A stretch of 64,000 nt of DNA from Planktotalea sp. (GTDB lineage: Bacteria > Pseudomonadota > Alphaproteobacteria > Rhodobacterales > Rhodobacteraceae), in the NCBI RefSeq assembly GCF_018607995.1, contig NZ_JABBAL010000039.1:1-64000 (forward strand). Direction: 5' to 3'. The notes below the pieces were generated by a model, which saw only the letters and a program-made list of their open reading frames with translations, had not been told where the DNA came from and did no database searches. How positions within the stretch are numbered: the first letter of the stretch is position 1; each line of letters starts with the position of its first letter. Positions 9,125 to 17,482 of the stretch are shown here, piece by piece. The position numbers and the translations under genes were made by a program.

Positions 9125-10351
9125 TCAAAGAACTTCGTCCAGCGCGTTCAAAAGCTGATCCATTTCGCCCTTAGACGTGTAGTGGGTAAAGCTAAGGCGC
9201 AGAACGCCTTTGTCCATATCAACGCCCATGCCTTCCAGCGCACGGATTGCGTAGAAATCGCCACCGCCCGCCATAACACCGTGCTCAGCCAATCGCGTAG
9301 CCAGATCTTCCGCTTTGCGTTGCGAGGCCAGCGCAACTGTTGGCGCGCGTGTCGCCGCATCGCTTGGTCCAATCAAACGCACCGAATTTTTCGCCGTCAC
9401 GTAGTCGAGCAAGGGTTGCAACAACGCCTCCTCATGGGCGCGCATCAAGTCATGTACACCTGCGCCACGCGCGGCGCCGTCGCCCTTAATCCCGTGATGC
9501 GTTGCCAGCTTGTCGATATAATCCGCCATCCCAGCGCTCGCTGCGATTTGAGCGTGGTCCGGCCCTGCAGGTGTGAACCGCGTATAAAGCGATCCTTCGT
9601 TGAAATAGTGCCCTTGGTTCGGCAAGGCCTCCCCCAACGCGCGGCGCATGACCATGATCCCTTGATGTGGGCCGTAGGTTTTGTAGGCAGAAAACAGATA
9701 AATATCCGGCCTAAGCTCTCCAACATTAGCAATTCCGTGCGGCGCGTAGGACACGCCATCAACGCAAACAAACGCACCCGCCGCATGGGCGCGCGCAGTG
9801 ATTTCGGTCACGGGATTAATCTCACCGACCACGTTGGAGCAATGCGGAAAGCACACAAGCCGTACTTTTTCGTCCAAGAGATCGTCCAAATCTTTGGGAT
9901 CAAGATGGCCTGTTTCAGCGTTGATCATCCATTCGCGCACCTCGATTCCACGCTCGGCCAAACGGCGCCACGGACCAGAATTTGCCTCGTGATCCTGATT
10001 GGTGACGACGATTGCTTCTCCTTCTTGTAAGAATCCCGCGAACGCCTGTGACAGAACATATGTGTTTTGGGTGGTTGAAGGACCGAATGACACCTCATCC
10101 GTCTCGACACCCATAATCTCGGCAAGACGCACACGCGCCTCATCCATTTCGTCCCCTGCAAGGCGCGATGCATCATAGGGACCATAGGGCTGGACTTTGC
10201 GCTGCGTGTAATAGCGCATTAGCCGCTCGATCACCGGCGCACATGTGTAACTACCCCCCGCATTTTCAAAGAAAGCCTGCCCTTGTAACACCGCTTCGTT
10301 GAACGCTGGGAATTGCGCGCGCACGAAATCCAGATCGAGTGTCATCTTCAA
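9125..10351 (-). CDS. Class V (cysteine desulfurase-like) aminotransferase
   Basis: This 408-residue PLP-dependent enzyme has fold-type I aminotransferase class V features. H121 lies in QDHEANSGPW, the PLP-ring aspartate D198 is in VCVDGVSYAPHG, and the Schiff-base lysine K224 is in LFSAYKTYGPHQG. The family includes cysteine desulfurases and kynureninase-like and epimerase-like enzymes. I see no IscS/SufS-type active-site cysteine loop that would settle the reaction, so the substrate is open. Start is ATG 10351, or the next ATG two codons in. It lies downstream of the broken BCCT gene. Confidence 0.75.
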   Translation of the reverse strand: MKMTLDLDFVRAQFPAFNEAVLQGQAFFENAGGSYTCAPVIERLMRYYTQRKVQPYGPYDASRLAGDEMDEARVRLAEIMGVETDEVSFGPSTTQNTYVLSQAFAGFLQEGEAIVVTNQDHEANSGPWRRLAERGIEVREWMINAETGHLDPKDLDDLLDEKVRLVCFPHCSNVVGEINPVTEITARAHAAGAFVCVDGVSYAPHGIANVGELRPDIYLFSAYKTYGPHQGIMVMRRALGEALPNQGHYFNEGSLYTRFTPAGPDHAQIAASAGMADYIDKLATHHGIKGDGAARGAGVHDLMRAHEEALLQPLLDYVTAKNSVRLIGPSDAATRAPTVALASQRKAEDLATRLAEHGVMAGGGDFYAIRALEGMGVDMDKGVLRLSFTHYTSKGEMDQLLNALDEVL

Positions 10352-10440
10352 AATCCTCTGTGTATTCAGAGGCTACACAAACGCAAAAGGACCCGGCGCG
10401 CAAGCTGCCAGAGCCTCTTTTCCTTTACGTCAGTCTGCAA

Positions 10441-11950
10441 TTACTCGGCAGGTGTCACGCCTGTGATCTCGCTATGCGTCGTTGGCACGTCAACCGCTTT
10501 GCGACGACCGTCGTTACAAATCGCTTTGATCAATGCGATTCACATCAAAACCATCACCAAAGAGAACAGCAAGGCCCCGATCGCCTTCGCGGTCTGGACC
10601 GCACTTATGCCGCCCGAGATTAGCAAACCGCCAACCACAAGCGCCAAAGCACCACCCCTGAACAGGATAAGCGGACGCGCCTTTGGACCCTCATCACCCG
10701 CCGCGTTGACCGTGTTCACGATCAATGCCGCAGAGCCAACAGAGATCACCAAGAAGGTCATCAACAAGACAACGCTCATTATAACCATACCCCAGGACAG
10801 AAATTGGCGAATCGGCTCAAGCATGAAGGTGGTCATCGCGCAGCTCTTATCGCCGTTCGCCACATCCAAGATCACGCCATTGGCGTCGCCATTTAGTTCC
10901 AGATCAACGGCCGTGCCGCCTGCCCAGGCAAAACAAACAAAGCACATCAACGAGGGTACGATCATCGCACCAAGAACGAATTCATGGATCGCGCGGCCAC
11001 ATAAGATACGCGCGAGGCACAAGCCAACGAAAGGTACAAAGGCAATCCACCAAGCCTATTAGAATAAAGGGCCACCAGCCCTGCCACTGCGCCAATTTGA
11101 ACGCTTCGGATCCCTCAACACCGTCGGATCCATAGACATTGAATCTCAGCCAAGGCAGCGCCACTAAATAATCCCAAATTCCAACGAAGAATGCGGTCGC
11201 GCCAAACAGGATGAAGAATCCAATTAGCAAGATCGACAGAACCAATGCGCGTCAGGCCCGCGACAAACTGCTCCACATCAAATACAAGTGTTTGAGCAAC
11301 TCCCAAAATTTTCGCAACAACCGCTACTATATATCCCAAAGTACTGGATAGTGCTTTGCTAAACAAAGATGTCAAAGCAGCGCGGATAGTCAGCGGCAAA
11401 CCACGGCAATAATTAAAGAACGCCAGCGACAGGCCCGCAATCACGTAACAAGCCCATGCGCCTGACCCCCAATACAAGAAGGACCAAACATAGGCCTCGC
11501 GCACGTTGTCTTGGCTGAGTGCCGTGTTGACGCCTTGAATAACCGCAGGGTTATTCTTGAAATGCGCAATTGGTTCCGCAACAGCCCGCATCAACATTCC
11601 AACGCCAATACCTGCATCAAACATCATGGAAAACCATGAGAAATTACTACACTTAGGATTCTCGCCAACTTGGCCCAGAAAGCCGTCCAGCCGTTGGCTA
11701 AATCGCAAGCCCTAGGCAAACGATCACAAAGAACGCGACGGCCCAGATGCACCAGGCGACAAAATTGTTCAAAATAGCAGCGCTCCAAGTGCTCAACACT
11801 GCCCCAGCTTGAACAGACCAGAAAATGCACCACGCGAGGACAACACTGATGATGATTTTAGAGACAACAGTAACGTTGACGCTAAATCGCCCATAAAAAC
11901 CGATATCAGCGGTTTTTATCGAAAATCGGTGAGAGGTAGTTTTATTATAA
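10441..11950 (-). pseudogene. BCCT-family betaine/choline/DMSP transporter, heavily degraded
   Basis: Across minus-strand frames a BCCT transporter can be pieced together: N-terminal IKTADIGFYGRFSVNVTVVS and a first helix; then NFSWFSMMFDAGIGVGML, AYVWSFLYWGSGAWACYVIA and VEQFVAGLTRIG; then FILFGATAFFVGIWDYLVAL, HEFVLGAMIVPSLMCFVCFA, VNTVNAAGDEGPKARP; and a C-terminus ending VPTTHSEITGVTPAE at 10441. Lesions include a TAG at 11698-11700, a frame change just after it, loss of roughly 45 codons near 11240 (TRIG joins directly to a later helix), a frame change near 11040, and a TGA at 10540-10542. The start codon cannot be placed; the 5' limit is approximate. Family members import glycine betaine, choline or DMSP with sodium or protons. 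Bases 11951-12107 hold no gene I can support. Confidence 0.9.
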
Positions 11951-12107
11951 TATCCCTGTTTTTTGGCTAATTTTAAAACGCTAACACAGCTTCTTTAAAA
12001 AGCTATAAGTTATCGAAGTGCGAAAAAAACAGGTCTAGCTGCTTTGAACCCCAAACACCTCGGGGAGTCATAGCCTACTAAGGCGGGGCAGTGCCCCACC
12101 AACATAT

Positions 12108-12524
12108 CTAGTCAAGCGCGGCAGCAATTGCCGCAGCATGCCCTTTGATCACCTCCATATCGCCCATGGTGCCGGGCGCACGCATTGGCACGCCGTGATG
12201 GCGCGGATGGATATGGAAATGCAGATGAAACACCTCCTGCCCACCCGCTGCTTCGGAATATTGCTGCAAGGTGATCCCATCTGCATCAAACGCAACTTTC
12301 GTCGCGCGCGCCACTTTTTGAACTGTTGCGATTGTTGCGTTCAATTGCGCCTCAGTAGCATCCAGAATATTGCGGCACGGTGCTTTCGGGATCACCAAGC
12401 AATGCCCATCTGAGCGCGGCATGATATCCATAAAGCAATAAGTTTCATCGTCCTCATAAACCTTAAAACTCGGGATTTCGCCCTTTAGGATCTTGGCAAA
12501 AATATTCTCTGGATCATAGGTCAT
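12108..12524 (-). CDS. HIT-family (histidine triad) hydrolase
   Basis: This is a small protein of about 138 residues with FAKILKGEIPSFKVYEDD at the N-terminus and the histidine triad HLHFHIHP near the C-terminus (H100, H102, H104, H106 from this start). HIT proteins hydrolyse nucleotidyl phosphoramidates such as AMP-lysine or AMP-NH2. ATG 12524 is preferred because MTYDPENIF matches the usual start of the family; an in-frame GTG at 12536 would add four residues. The gene is intact although both neighbours are broken. Confidence 0.88.
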   Translation of the reverse strand: MTYDPENIFAKILKGEIPSFKVYEDDETYCFMDIMPRSDGHCLVIPKAPCRNILDATEAQLNATIATVQKVARATKVAFDADGITLQQYSEAAGGQEVFHLHFHIHPRHHGVPMRAPGTMGDMEVIKGHAAAIAAALD

Positions 12525-12559
12525 CGCGTATCTCACTTAAGCGTTCATTTGAGGCGACT

Positions 12560-13042
12560 TTAGGGTGCGACTTGTCCGCTCTGCAAGGGCAAGGGGCACA
12601 TCATTTGAATAGCATCACCCATCTCACGCACCTCAAAACCAAGCGTACGATAGAAGGCCTGCGCATGCGCGTTTTGCGCCATCACACCAAGTGTCAAACC
12701 TGCGCATCGATGCAGCTTCGCATGCTTCGCTGCATGCACGATCAACGCCTGCCCAACACCCTGCCCGCGCATGTGGGGTGTCATAAACAAATGCTACAGG
12801 TCCATTAATCGCCGCGCGAATTGTAGCTGAATTTTCTTTTGGAGTGCCGCATAGCCAACGATCCGCCGGTCGTGTTCTGCAACAATCAGTCGAAGCTATG
12901 GCGACGGGCCAAAACATAGGAAGATTACGTCCTCTAAATCAATGCTCGCAACGTCGCCGTGATACAGCGACAAGACCTCAATTATTGCAACAATATCTGG
13001 CGCATCCGCGGCGCGCGCGTCTCTTATCCTTAAATCTGTCAT
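12560..13042 (-). pseudogene. GNAT N-acetyltransferase with two in-frame amber stops
   Basis: One continuous minus-strand frame from ATG 13042 (MTDLRIRDARAADAPDI) to 12560 encodes a GNAT protein: LRLIVAEHDRRIVGYAALQ for strands 2-4, then MRGQGVGQALIVHAAKHAK, the acetyl-CoA loop (Q/RxxGxG type), and AQAFYRTLGFEV at the end. It is broken only by TAG codons at 12896-12898 and 12794-12796. There is no frame change. The first probably replaced Trp or Ser and the second Gln, judged by context. Without suppression only the first 48 residues would be made. Substrate unknown. Confidence 0.85.
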
Positions 13043-13080
13043 GTGTTCTCTCGCGTTTAGCCTCGAGAGGTGCATCCACA

Positions 13081-13106
13081 AAAAAAACCGCCTCTCAGGG
13101 CGGTTT
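13081..13106 (-). terminator. Intrinsic terminator after the dmdA-acuI operon
   Basis: On the minus strand the stem AAACCGCC/GGCGGTTT (eight pairs, six-base loop) is followed by a continuous T-run (the A-run at 13081-13087 on the plus strand). It lies about 140 bases beyond the acuI stop and just before the GNAT remnant, so it most likely ends the DMSP operon transcript. Confidence 0.8.
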
Positions 13107-13245
13107 CAATTATAATCACATACTCAAACGAAGCCTTTGCTATGTAGCAAAGCGATAAAACGAATTCATATGTGCGTTTTGTGTCATGCAGGCAGTCTTA
13201 GAAGATCTGCAAGCACCACACAAGGGCGACGCTTGCAGGTACCCC

Positions 13246-14229
13246 TTAAGCGTTGACGTCAACCACAACACGGCCCTTGACTTGGCCTTTCAAAATATCG
13301 CGACCAAGCCCTGGCAAATCAGACAGTACAGCGGGGTGCACCATCGCCTCGAGCTTATCCATCGGTAGATCTTTCGCAATCCGCTCCCATGCACGCAAAC
13401 GGTTCTCATAAGGTTGCATGACGCTATCAATACCGAGCAGATTCACACCTCGTAGCAAGAACGGGATAACCGTCGCTGGCAAGCCCGCACCGCCCGCAAG
13501 ACCTACAGCGGCAACAGAGCCACCATATTTGATCTGGCCCAACAAACGCGCGAGCATTTCACCGCCAACAGCGTCAACGCAGCCACCCCAAACTTCGCCT
13601 TCAAGCGGACGCTTTACGGTCTCGTTCAACTCTTCGCGCGCAACGATCTGCGTTGCACCGAGCGACGTCAGGTAGTCCGCCGTCTCTGGGCGCCCCGTTA
13701 CGGCCGCAACCTCATGACCAAGCTGAGCCAAAATCGCTGTGGCCACAGATCCAACACCGCCAGCCGCGCCTGTCACCAAAACAGGACCGTCTTTGATGCC
13801 ATGATCCTCAAGCGCCATCACCGCAAGCATCGCTGTAAAGCCAGCCGTTCCAACAGCCATCGCTTGACGCGTATCCAAACCGGACGGCAATGGCACGAGC
13901 CAATCCGCTTTGACTCGCGCTTTTTGGGAATATCCGCCCCAATGCGCTTCACCAACGCGCCAGCCGGTCAAAACGACCTTATCGCCCGCCTTATAACGCG
14001 CATCATCTGACGCTTCGACGGTTCCTGCAAAATCAATCCCCGGAACATGCGGATAATTGCGCACCAAGCCGCCACCCGGCCCGATGCACAAGCCGTCTTT
14101 GTAGTTCACCGTGGAATACTCCACCGCCACGGTCACATCACCCGCAGGCAAATCATCGAGCCCGATCTGCTCCACGGCTGCATTGGTCTTGCCATCTTCG
14201 TTCTTTTTCACAACAAGTGCATTAAACAT
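13246..14229 (-). CDS. acuI: Acryloyl-CoA reductase AcuI
   Basis: This NADPH-dependent medium-chain reductase (327 residues, YhdH/AcuI group) reduces acryloyl-CoA to propionyl-CoA, detoxifying acrylate produced from DMSP. The sequence shows STVNYKDGLCIGPGGGLVRN, HVPGIDFAGTV, and the nucleotide-binding VLVTGAAGGVGSVATAILAQ in the middle. No zinc-binding cysteine cluster is present, as expected for this subgroup. A strong Shine-Dalgarno (AAGGAGGG) precedes the ATG. The gene follows dmdA by 63 bases, as in Ruegeria pomeroyi where dmdA and acuI are co-transcribed; that context supports the specific name. A GC-rich GGGGC/GCCCC hairpin sits in the gap between them. Confidence 0.9.
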   Translation of the reverse strand: MFNALVVKKNEDGKTNAAVEQIGLDDLPAGDVTVAVEYSTVNYKDGLCIGPGGGLVRNYPHVPGIDFAGTVEASDDARYKAGDKVVLTGWRVGEAHWGGYSQKARVKADWLVPLPSGLDTRQAMAVGTAGFTAMLAVMALEDHGIKDGPVLVTGAAGGVGSVATAILAQLGHEVAAVTGRPETADYLTSLGATQIVAREELNETVKRPLEGEVWGGCVDAVGGEMLARLLGQIKYGGSVAAVGLAGGAGLPATVIPFLLRGVNLLGIDSVMQPYENRLRAWERIAKDLPMDKLEAMVHPAVLSDLPGLGRDILKGQVKGRVVVDVNA

Positions 14230-14292
14230 TTCTTAACCCTCCTTCTTTCAAGTTAAACTTCGGTGGTACAGGGGCTGGCCCCCGCTCCTCCA

Positions 14293-15396
14293 TTAAATCC
14301 AAAACGTCTCCCAAACCGTCACCGGCTGAATTCCATTCGGCGTCAACACATCCAATTCAGACCCCGCATCCCAATGCGTCATACGCACCATGCCAATCGC
14401 AACATTGGTCGCAAAATCGGGGCTATAGGCCGCTGAACTCACCGTTCCAACTTGGCGATCCCCATCCATCAACGGCCAAAGACGATCACAAGGCGGCACC
14501 GCATCTCCATGAATTTCAATCGGGCGCAGTTGTTTCACTGGACCCTCTATAGCCACGCGCAACAACGCATCTCGCCCCACACAACCAATCGCAGTCGACG
14601 TGTTGCAGAACTTCCCAAGCCCACATTCATGCGGCGTGTTGTCGTCGTTCATGTCGTTGCCGTAAGACAACAAACCACCCTCGATCCGCTCTATCAGGTT
14701 GGGACAGCCAGCATAGACGTCCAAATCCTTGCCCGCTTCCATCAACGCGTTCCACAAAGGCATGCCAATGTCGCTGCCTTCAACATAAATCTCAAAACCG
14801 CCCTGTTTGGAATAGCCAGAGCGCGCCACAACGAGCGAACGACCTTGGAAATCAAACCAACCATAGCGGAAAAACTTCACGTCCCGCACGGCATCGCCAA
14901 AAACCCGCGCCATCAGCTCTTCGGCTTTGGGACCTTGTACAGCAAGCGGAGACACGTCTGGCTCATCGACCAACACGTCCAAACGATAGCCATTGGCTAT
15001 CCCTTTGACCCACAACAGCAAATCACTGTCCGCAATCGAAATCCACCAACGATCCTCTGCCAGTTTCACGGCAACAGGGTCATTCAGCATCCCGCCAGTC
15101 TCATCCACGATGGGCACATAATAACACTGCCCTGCGTTCATCCCACGCAAATCGCGCGGTGTGAGCATTTGCATCAAGCGCGCGGCATCAGGACCGCGTA
15201 GTTCAACCTGGCGCTCAACAGAGACATCCCAAATCTGCACAGCAGACTTCAAGTGGTGATAGTCTTCCTCAACAGAGCGAAAAACAGTGGGCAAAAGCAT
15301 GCGGTTATAAACCGTGTAAGCTTTGGCACCTGCGGCTTCAACGCCATCAGAAAACGGCGTGCGGCGCAGGCGACGCGAAGGAGAGATCAGAGCCAT
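14293..15396 (-). CDS. dmdA: DMSP demethylase DmdA
   Basis: This GcvT-family enzyme (367 residues) transfers a methyl group from dimethylsulfoniopropionate to tetrahydrofolate, giving methylmercaptopropionate and 5-methyl-THF. The N-terminus MALISPSRRLRRTPF closely matches my memory of roseobacter DmdA. Family blocks include QCYYVPIVDETGGMLNDPVA, EPDVSPLAVQGPKAEELMAR, RSGYSKQGGFEIYVEGSD and GGLLSYGNDM. A paralogous aminomethyltransferase is possible but unlikely given the N-terminus and the adjacent acuI. The start lies 15 bases after the DinB gene, indicating one operon. Confidence 0.88.
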   Translation of the reverse strand: MALISPSRRLRRTPFSDGVEAAGAKAYTVYNRMLLPTVFRSVEEDYHHLKSAVQIWDVSVERQVELRGPDAARLMQMLTPRDLRGMNAGQCYYVPIVDETGGMLNDPVAVKLAEDRWWISIADSDLLLWVKGIANGYRLDVLVDEPDVSPLAVQGPKAEELMARVFGDAVRDVKFFRYGWFDFQGRSLVVARSGYSKQGGFEIYVEGSDIGMPLWNALMEAGKDLDVYAGCPNLIERIEGGLLSYGNDMNDDNTPHECGLGKFCNTSTAIGCVGRDALLRVAIEGPVKQLRPIEIHGDAVPPCDRLWPLMDGDRQVGTVSSAAYSPDFATNVAIGMVRMTHWDAGSELDVLTPNGIQPVTVWETFWI

Positions 15397-15411
15397 AAGG
15401 GGCTACTCCGA

Positions 15412-15927
15412 TTAAAGAGAGGTTGGCATGAAAGGAATATCAGTCGTGTACATTGGCGCATCCGTCGCGCCGAGCATCGCATGCACTTGGCCGCGATGAT
15501 GGGTCTGGTGATTGAACATCTGCACAATGCACATCGCGCGCGGTTTGCTGATGTCGGCCTGAATGGAGCCAGAAAACCACGTCAAATCGCCCGTCAGATC
15601 AAGATGGGTGACCGACTTCGCCCAAGCCACAAAGCGTGCATCAGTGCGAAACCGCTCAGTCGACCATTCAGCCAACGTTTGCGTGGTGTCCGTCGTATCT
15701 GTCTTAGTCAGATCCATCTGTGCAGGGCCAACACCGCCATCAAAGCGCGAAATCCAAAGCGAATCGCCCCAAAGCAAATGGTTCACAGTGCGAAAGATTG
15801 AGCCGAAAAACGCACCACGATCAGCGCGTAAATCGGCATCGGTCATGCTTTCCATCGACTTCAAAAGCTCAGCGTTCTGCCATCGATTGTAGCGCGCCAT
15901 GAGCAAGCAATACTCGGGCGTGATCAT
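15412..15927 (-). CDS. DinB-family putative metal-dependent protein
   Basis: This 171-residue four-helix-bundle protein of the DinB/YfiT superfamily has candidate metal ligands H50 (RTVNHLLWGD) and the cluster H140, H143, H144, H149 in MFNHQTHHRGQVHAML. Many members are thiol-dependent transferases or hydrolases, but the substrate here cannot be inferred from sequence. Its ATG overlaps the end of the DUF1326 gene by four bases, and dmdA follows after 15 bases. Co-transcription with dmdA suggests, without proving, a role connected with DMSP or thiol metabolism. Confidence 0.78.
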   Translation of the reverse strand: MITPEYCLLMARYNRWQNAELLKSMESMTDADLRADRGAFFGSIFRTVNHLLWGDSLWISRFDGGVGPAQMDLTKTDTTDTTQTLAEWSTERFRTDARFVAWAKSVTHLDLTGDLTWFSGSIQADISKPRAMCIVQMFNHQTHHRGQVHAMLGATDAPMYTTDIPFMPTSL

Positions 15928-16631
15928 TTCTTGTCACTGCCCCAATCAATCGGGCAAATCTCAGCGGACTTGCCACCGAAATCCCAGATACGACCGAAGT
16001 CTCGCACTTTAGACTTGATGCCCTTAGCTGCGATAATATCGGGACCCATCCAGTATTTGGAGTTGGAAATCATCACCGGATGATCAGGGTTTGCACCTGT
16101 GATCATCTCGATCTCGCCTTGGATCTTGCGCCCAATATAAAGCCCGCGCTTCTTACCGTCGCGCACGATCTCGACCTTCTCACGCTCTGCGTTGACGATG
16201 TCAGAGACCAACATTGTGAACAGACCCGTCGTGCCCCCCGCCGCGCCAGAGAAGATTTGCAAAATGCCGTTGTAGGCTTTGCCAGAAGCGCGCTCATCAA
16301 CATAAGCGGCGACTTTCCAGCCACCTTCCGCCATACGACCAGGGATTTCGACCATCAAGCCGACGTTGAGACCGCTTAGGTCTTCACCTTCATAGTGGCC
16401 CTCATCAATGGCAATCGCCATCCACGCGTTGCAGTGCCCTTCTGTGGGAGGGTGCGCGCCAAGTGAAACGACGCAGGGGCAGAACAATTCACACGAGCAG
16501 TTTAAAAACAGCTCGCCCTTGATGGCCCAATCCGTCGGCGCGGTAGTGCGCCGCTTAGGGTTGCTCATACGGCTGTCGATGCGCTGACTAACCGGCAAGC
16601 GGTCCGCGTCGGGTTTCTTTTTGATAGCCAT
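15924..16631 (-). CDS. DUF1326 cysteine-rich protein
   Basis: This 235-residue cytoplasmic-looking protein has a conserved cysteine cluster NCSCELFCPC (C45, C47, C51, C53) and a further C67 in EGHCNAW, matching DUF1326. The spacing resembles a soft-metal or thiol-binding site; that is inference. DUF1326 genes are often beside DUF2182 genes, as here (six bases after the DUF2182 stop). It overlaps the DinB ATG by four bases. The first 35 residues are basic and variable and could be a longer than real N-terminus, with an internal ATG at residue 22. Confidence 0.82.
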   Translation of the reverse strand: MAIKKKPDADRLPVSQRIDSRMSNPKRRTTAPTDWAIKGELFLNCSCELFCPCVVSLGAHPPTEGHCNAWMAIAIDEGHYEGEDLSGLNVGLMVEIPGRMAEGGWKVAAYVDERASGKAYNGILQIFSGAAGGTTGLFTMLVSDIVNAEREKVEIVRDGKKRGLYIGRKIQGEIEMITGANPDHPVMISNSKYWMGPDIIAAKGIKSKVRDFGRIWDFGGKSAEICPIDWGSDKK

Positions 16632-16637
16632 GTGGTG

Positions 16638-17432
16638 TTATCCTCCCATGATTGGGGCCCAAAGCAGAACCCCTACTCCGGCAGCGATCAGCATCGCTCC
16701 CATCGGTTTTGTGACATAATGCCCGATCTGGGGCAATTTTTCGATTACCATAAAAAACGTGGCCAAGCCCATCCACAGAAGGCTCATCACGCCCCCCACA
16801 AATCCAAGCGCCATAAAACCCCAACAACAGCCAACACAAAACGCGCCAAGCCCGAGACCCATTTTCAGACCACCTACAAAGCCTGTCTGCCAATGACCTA
16901 AAAAATAGTTCATCGGGCTGTGACATACACCGTGGCATATCTCTTTCGCGCGGGTGAATTGGAACAGCCCGACAATAATCAGCAAAGCAGCCGCGAAAAG
17001 CGTTGAATTAGGAATGCCCAGCATATCAATTACACCGCCGAAAAGCAGTGCGAGTTGCACACCTGTGATCAGCGCTGCGAAAGCGACCCACGCAATCATA
17101 TAGCCTAACAAAATGCCCAACCAGCCCACTCGCGTGCCATCTGCGGAGGTCATCAACATCTCATAAGCACGCAAGGTTGGTACCATCGTTGGCAACATCA
17201 TCGCGGCCATCATGATCGCCCACATCGCAAACAACGGGCCAAACTCGGCCATGGGCATTTTCATATCCATACGAGGATCCATCGCCGCCATCACGCGCCC
17301 CATTTCACCGGGACGTCCAATCAGGTCGAGGTCCATGCTCATCGCCATCATAAACATCATCCACCACGAGAGCAGGATGATTGTAAAGACGCCAAGCCAA
17401 AGGGTAGATCGGATCATAAGCAGTGGAATCAC
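16638..17432 (-). CDS. DUF2182 Met-rich integral membrane protein
   Basis: This 264-residue protein has about seven hydrophobic helices and unusually many methionines (WWMMFMMAMSMDL, AMDPRMDMKMPMAEFG, AIMMAAMMLPTMVPTL). Cys/His pairs are seen in EICHGVCHSPMNYF and CVGCCWGFM. These fit DUF2182, described as predicted metal-binding membrane proteins. Start may be GTG 17432 or ATG 17417 (MIRSTLWLG). It is the first gene of the operon DUF2182-DUF1326-DinB-dmdA-acuI and begins 26 bases from the palindrome shared with the GntR regulator. A role in copper or other soft-metal handling is a guess. Confidence 0.82.
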   Translation of the reverse strand: MIPLLMIRSTLWLGVFTIILLSWWMMFMMAMSMDLDLIGRPGEMGRVMAAMDPRMDMKMPMAEFGPLFAMWAIMMAAMMLPTMVPTLRAYEMLMTSADGTRVGWLGILLGYMIAWVAFAALITGVQLALLFGGVIDMLGIPNSTLFAAALLIIVGLFQFTRAKEICHGVCHSPMNYFLGHWQTGFVGGLKMGLGLGAFCVGCCWGFMALGFVGGVMSLLWMGLATFFMVIEKLPQIGHYVTKPMGAMLIAAGVGVLLWAPIMGG

Positions 17433-17457
17433 ACATGGGTTTCTGTTGCTTTTTTAA

Positions 17458-17481
17458 TGTCAGACATTTAAACGTCTGACA
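17458..17481. promoter_or_regulatory. 24-bp near-perfect palindrome, likely GntR operator
   Basis: TGTCAGAC at 17458-17465 is mirrored exactly by GTCTGACA at 17474-17481. The central eight bases are also symmetric except for one mismatched pair. It lies between the divergent DUF2182-dmdA operon and the gntR gene and ends one base before the gntR ATG. FadR-type GntR dimers bind such AT-centred palindromes. The position suggests control of both directions and occlusion of the regulator's own start region. No Shine-Dalgarno is visible upstream of gntR, so its mRNA may be leaderless. Confidence 0.75.
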
Positions 17482-17482
17482 A

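Noticed and set aside
10313-11062. Plus-strand frame of 249 codons over the BCCT remnant
   Set aside because: It is antisense to the recognisable transporter sequence and is Thr/Pro/Ile-rich with no domain.
12560-13042. Amber codons decoded as pyrrolysine or another residue
   Set aside because: No pyl genes or suppressor tRNA are in the window, and other genes here also end with TAG (for example the HIT and SPOR genes), so general TAG reassignment is unlikely.
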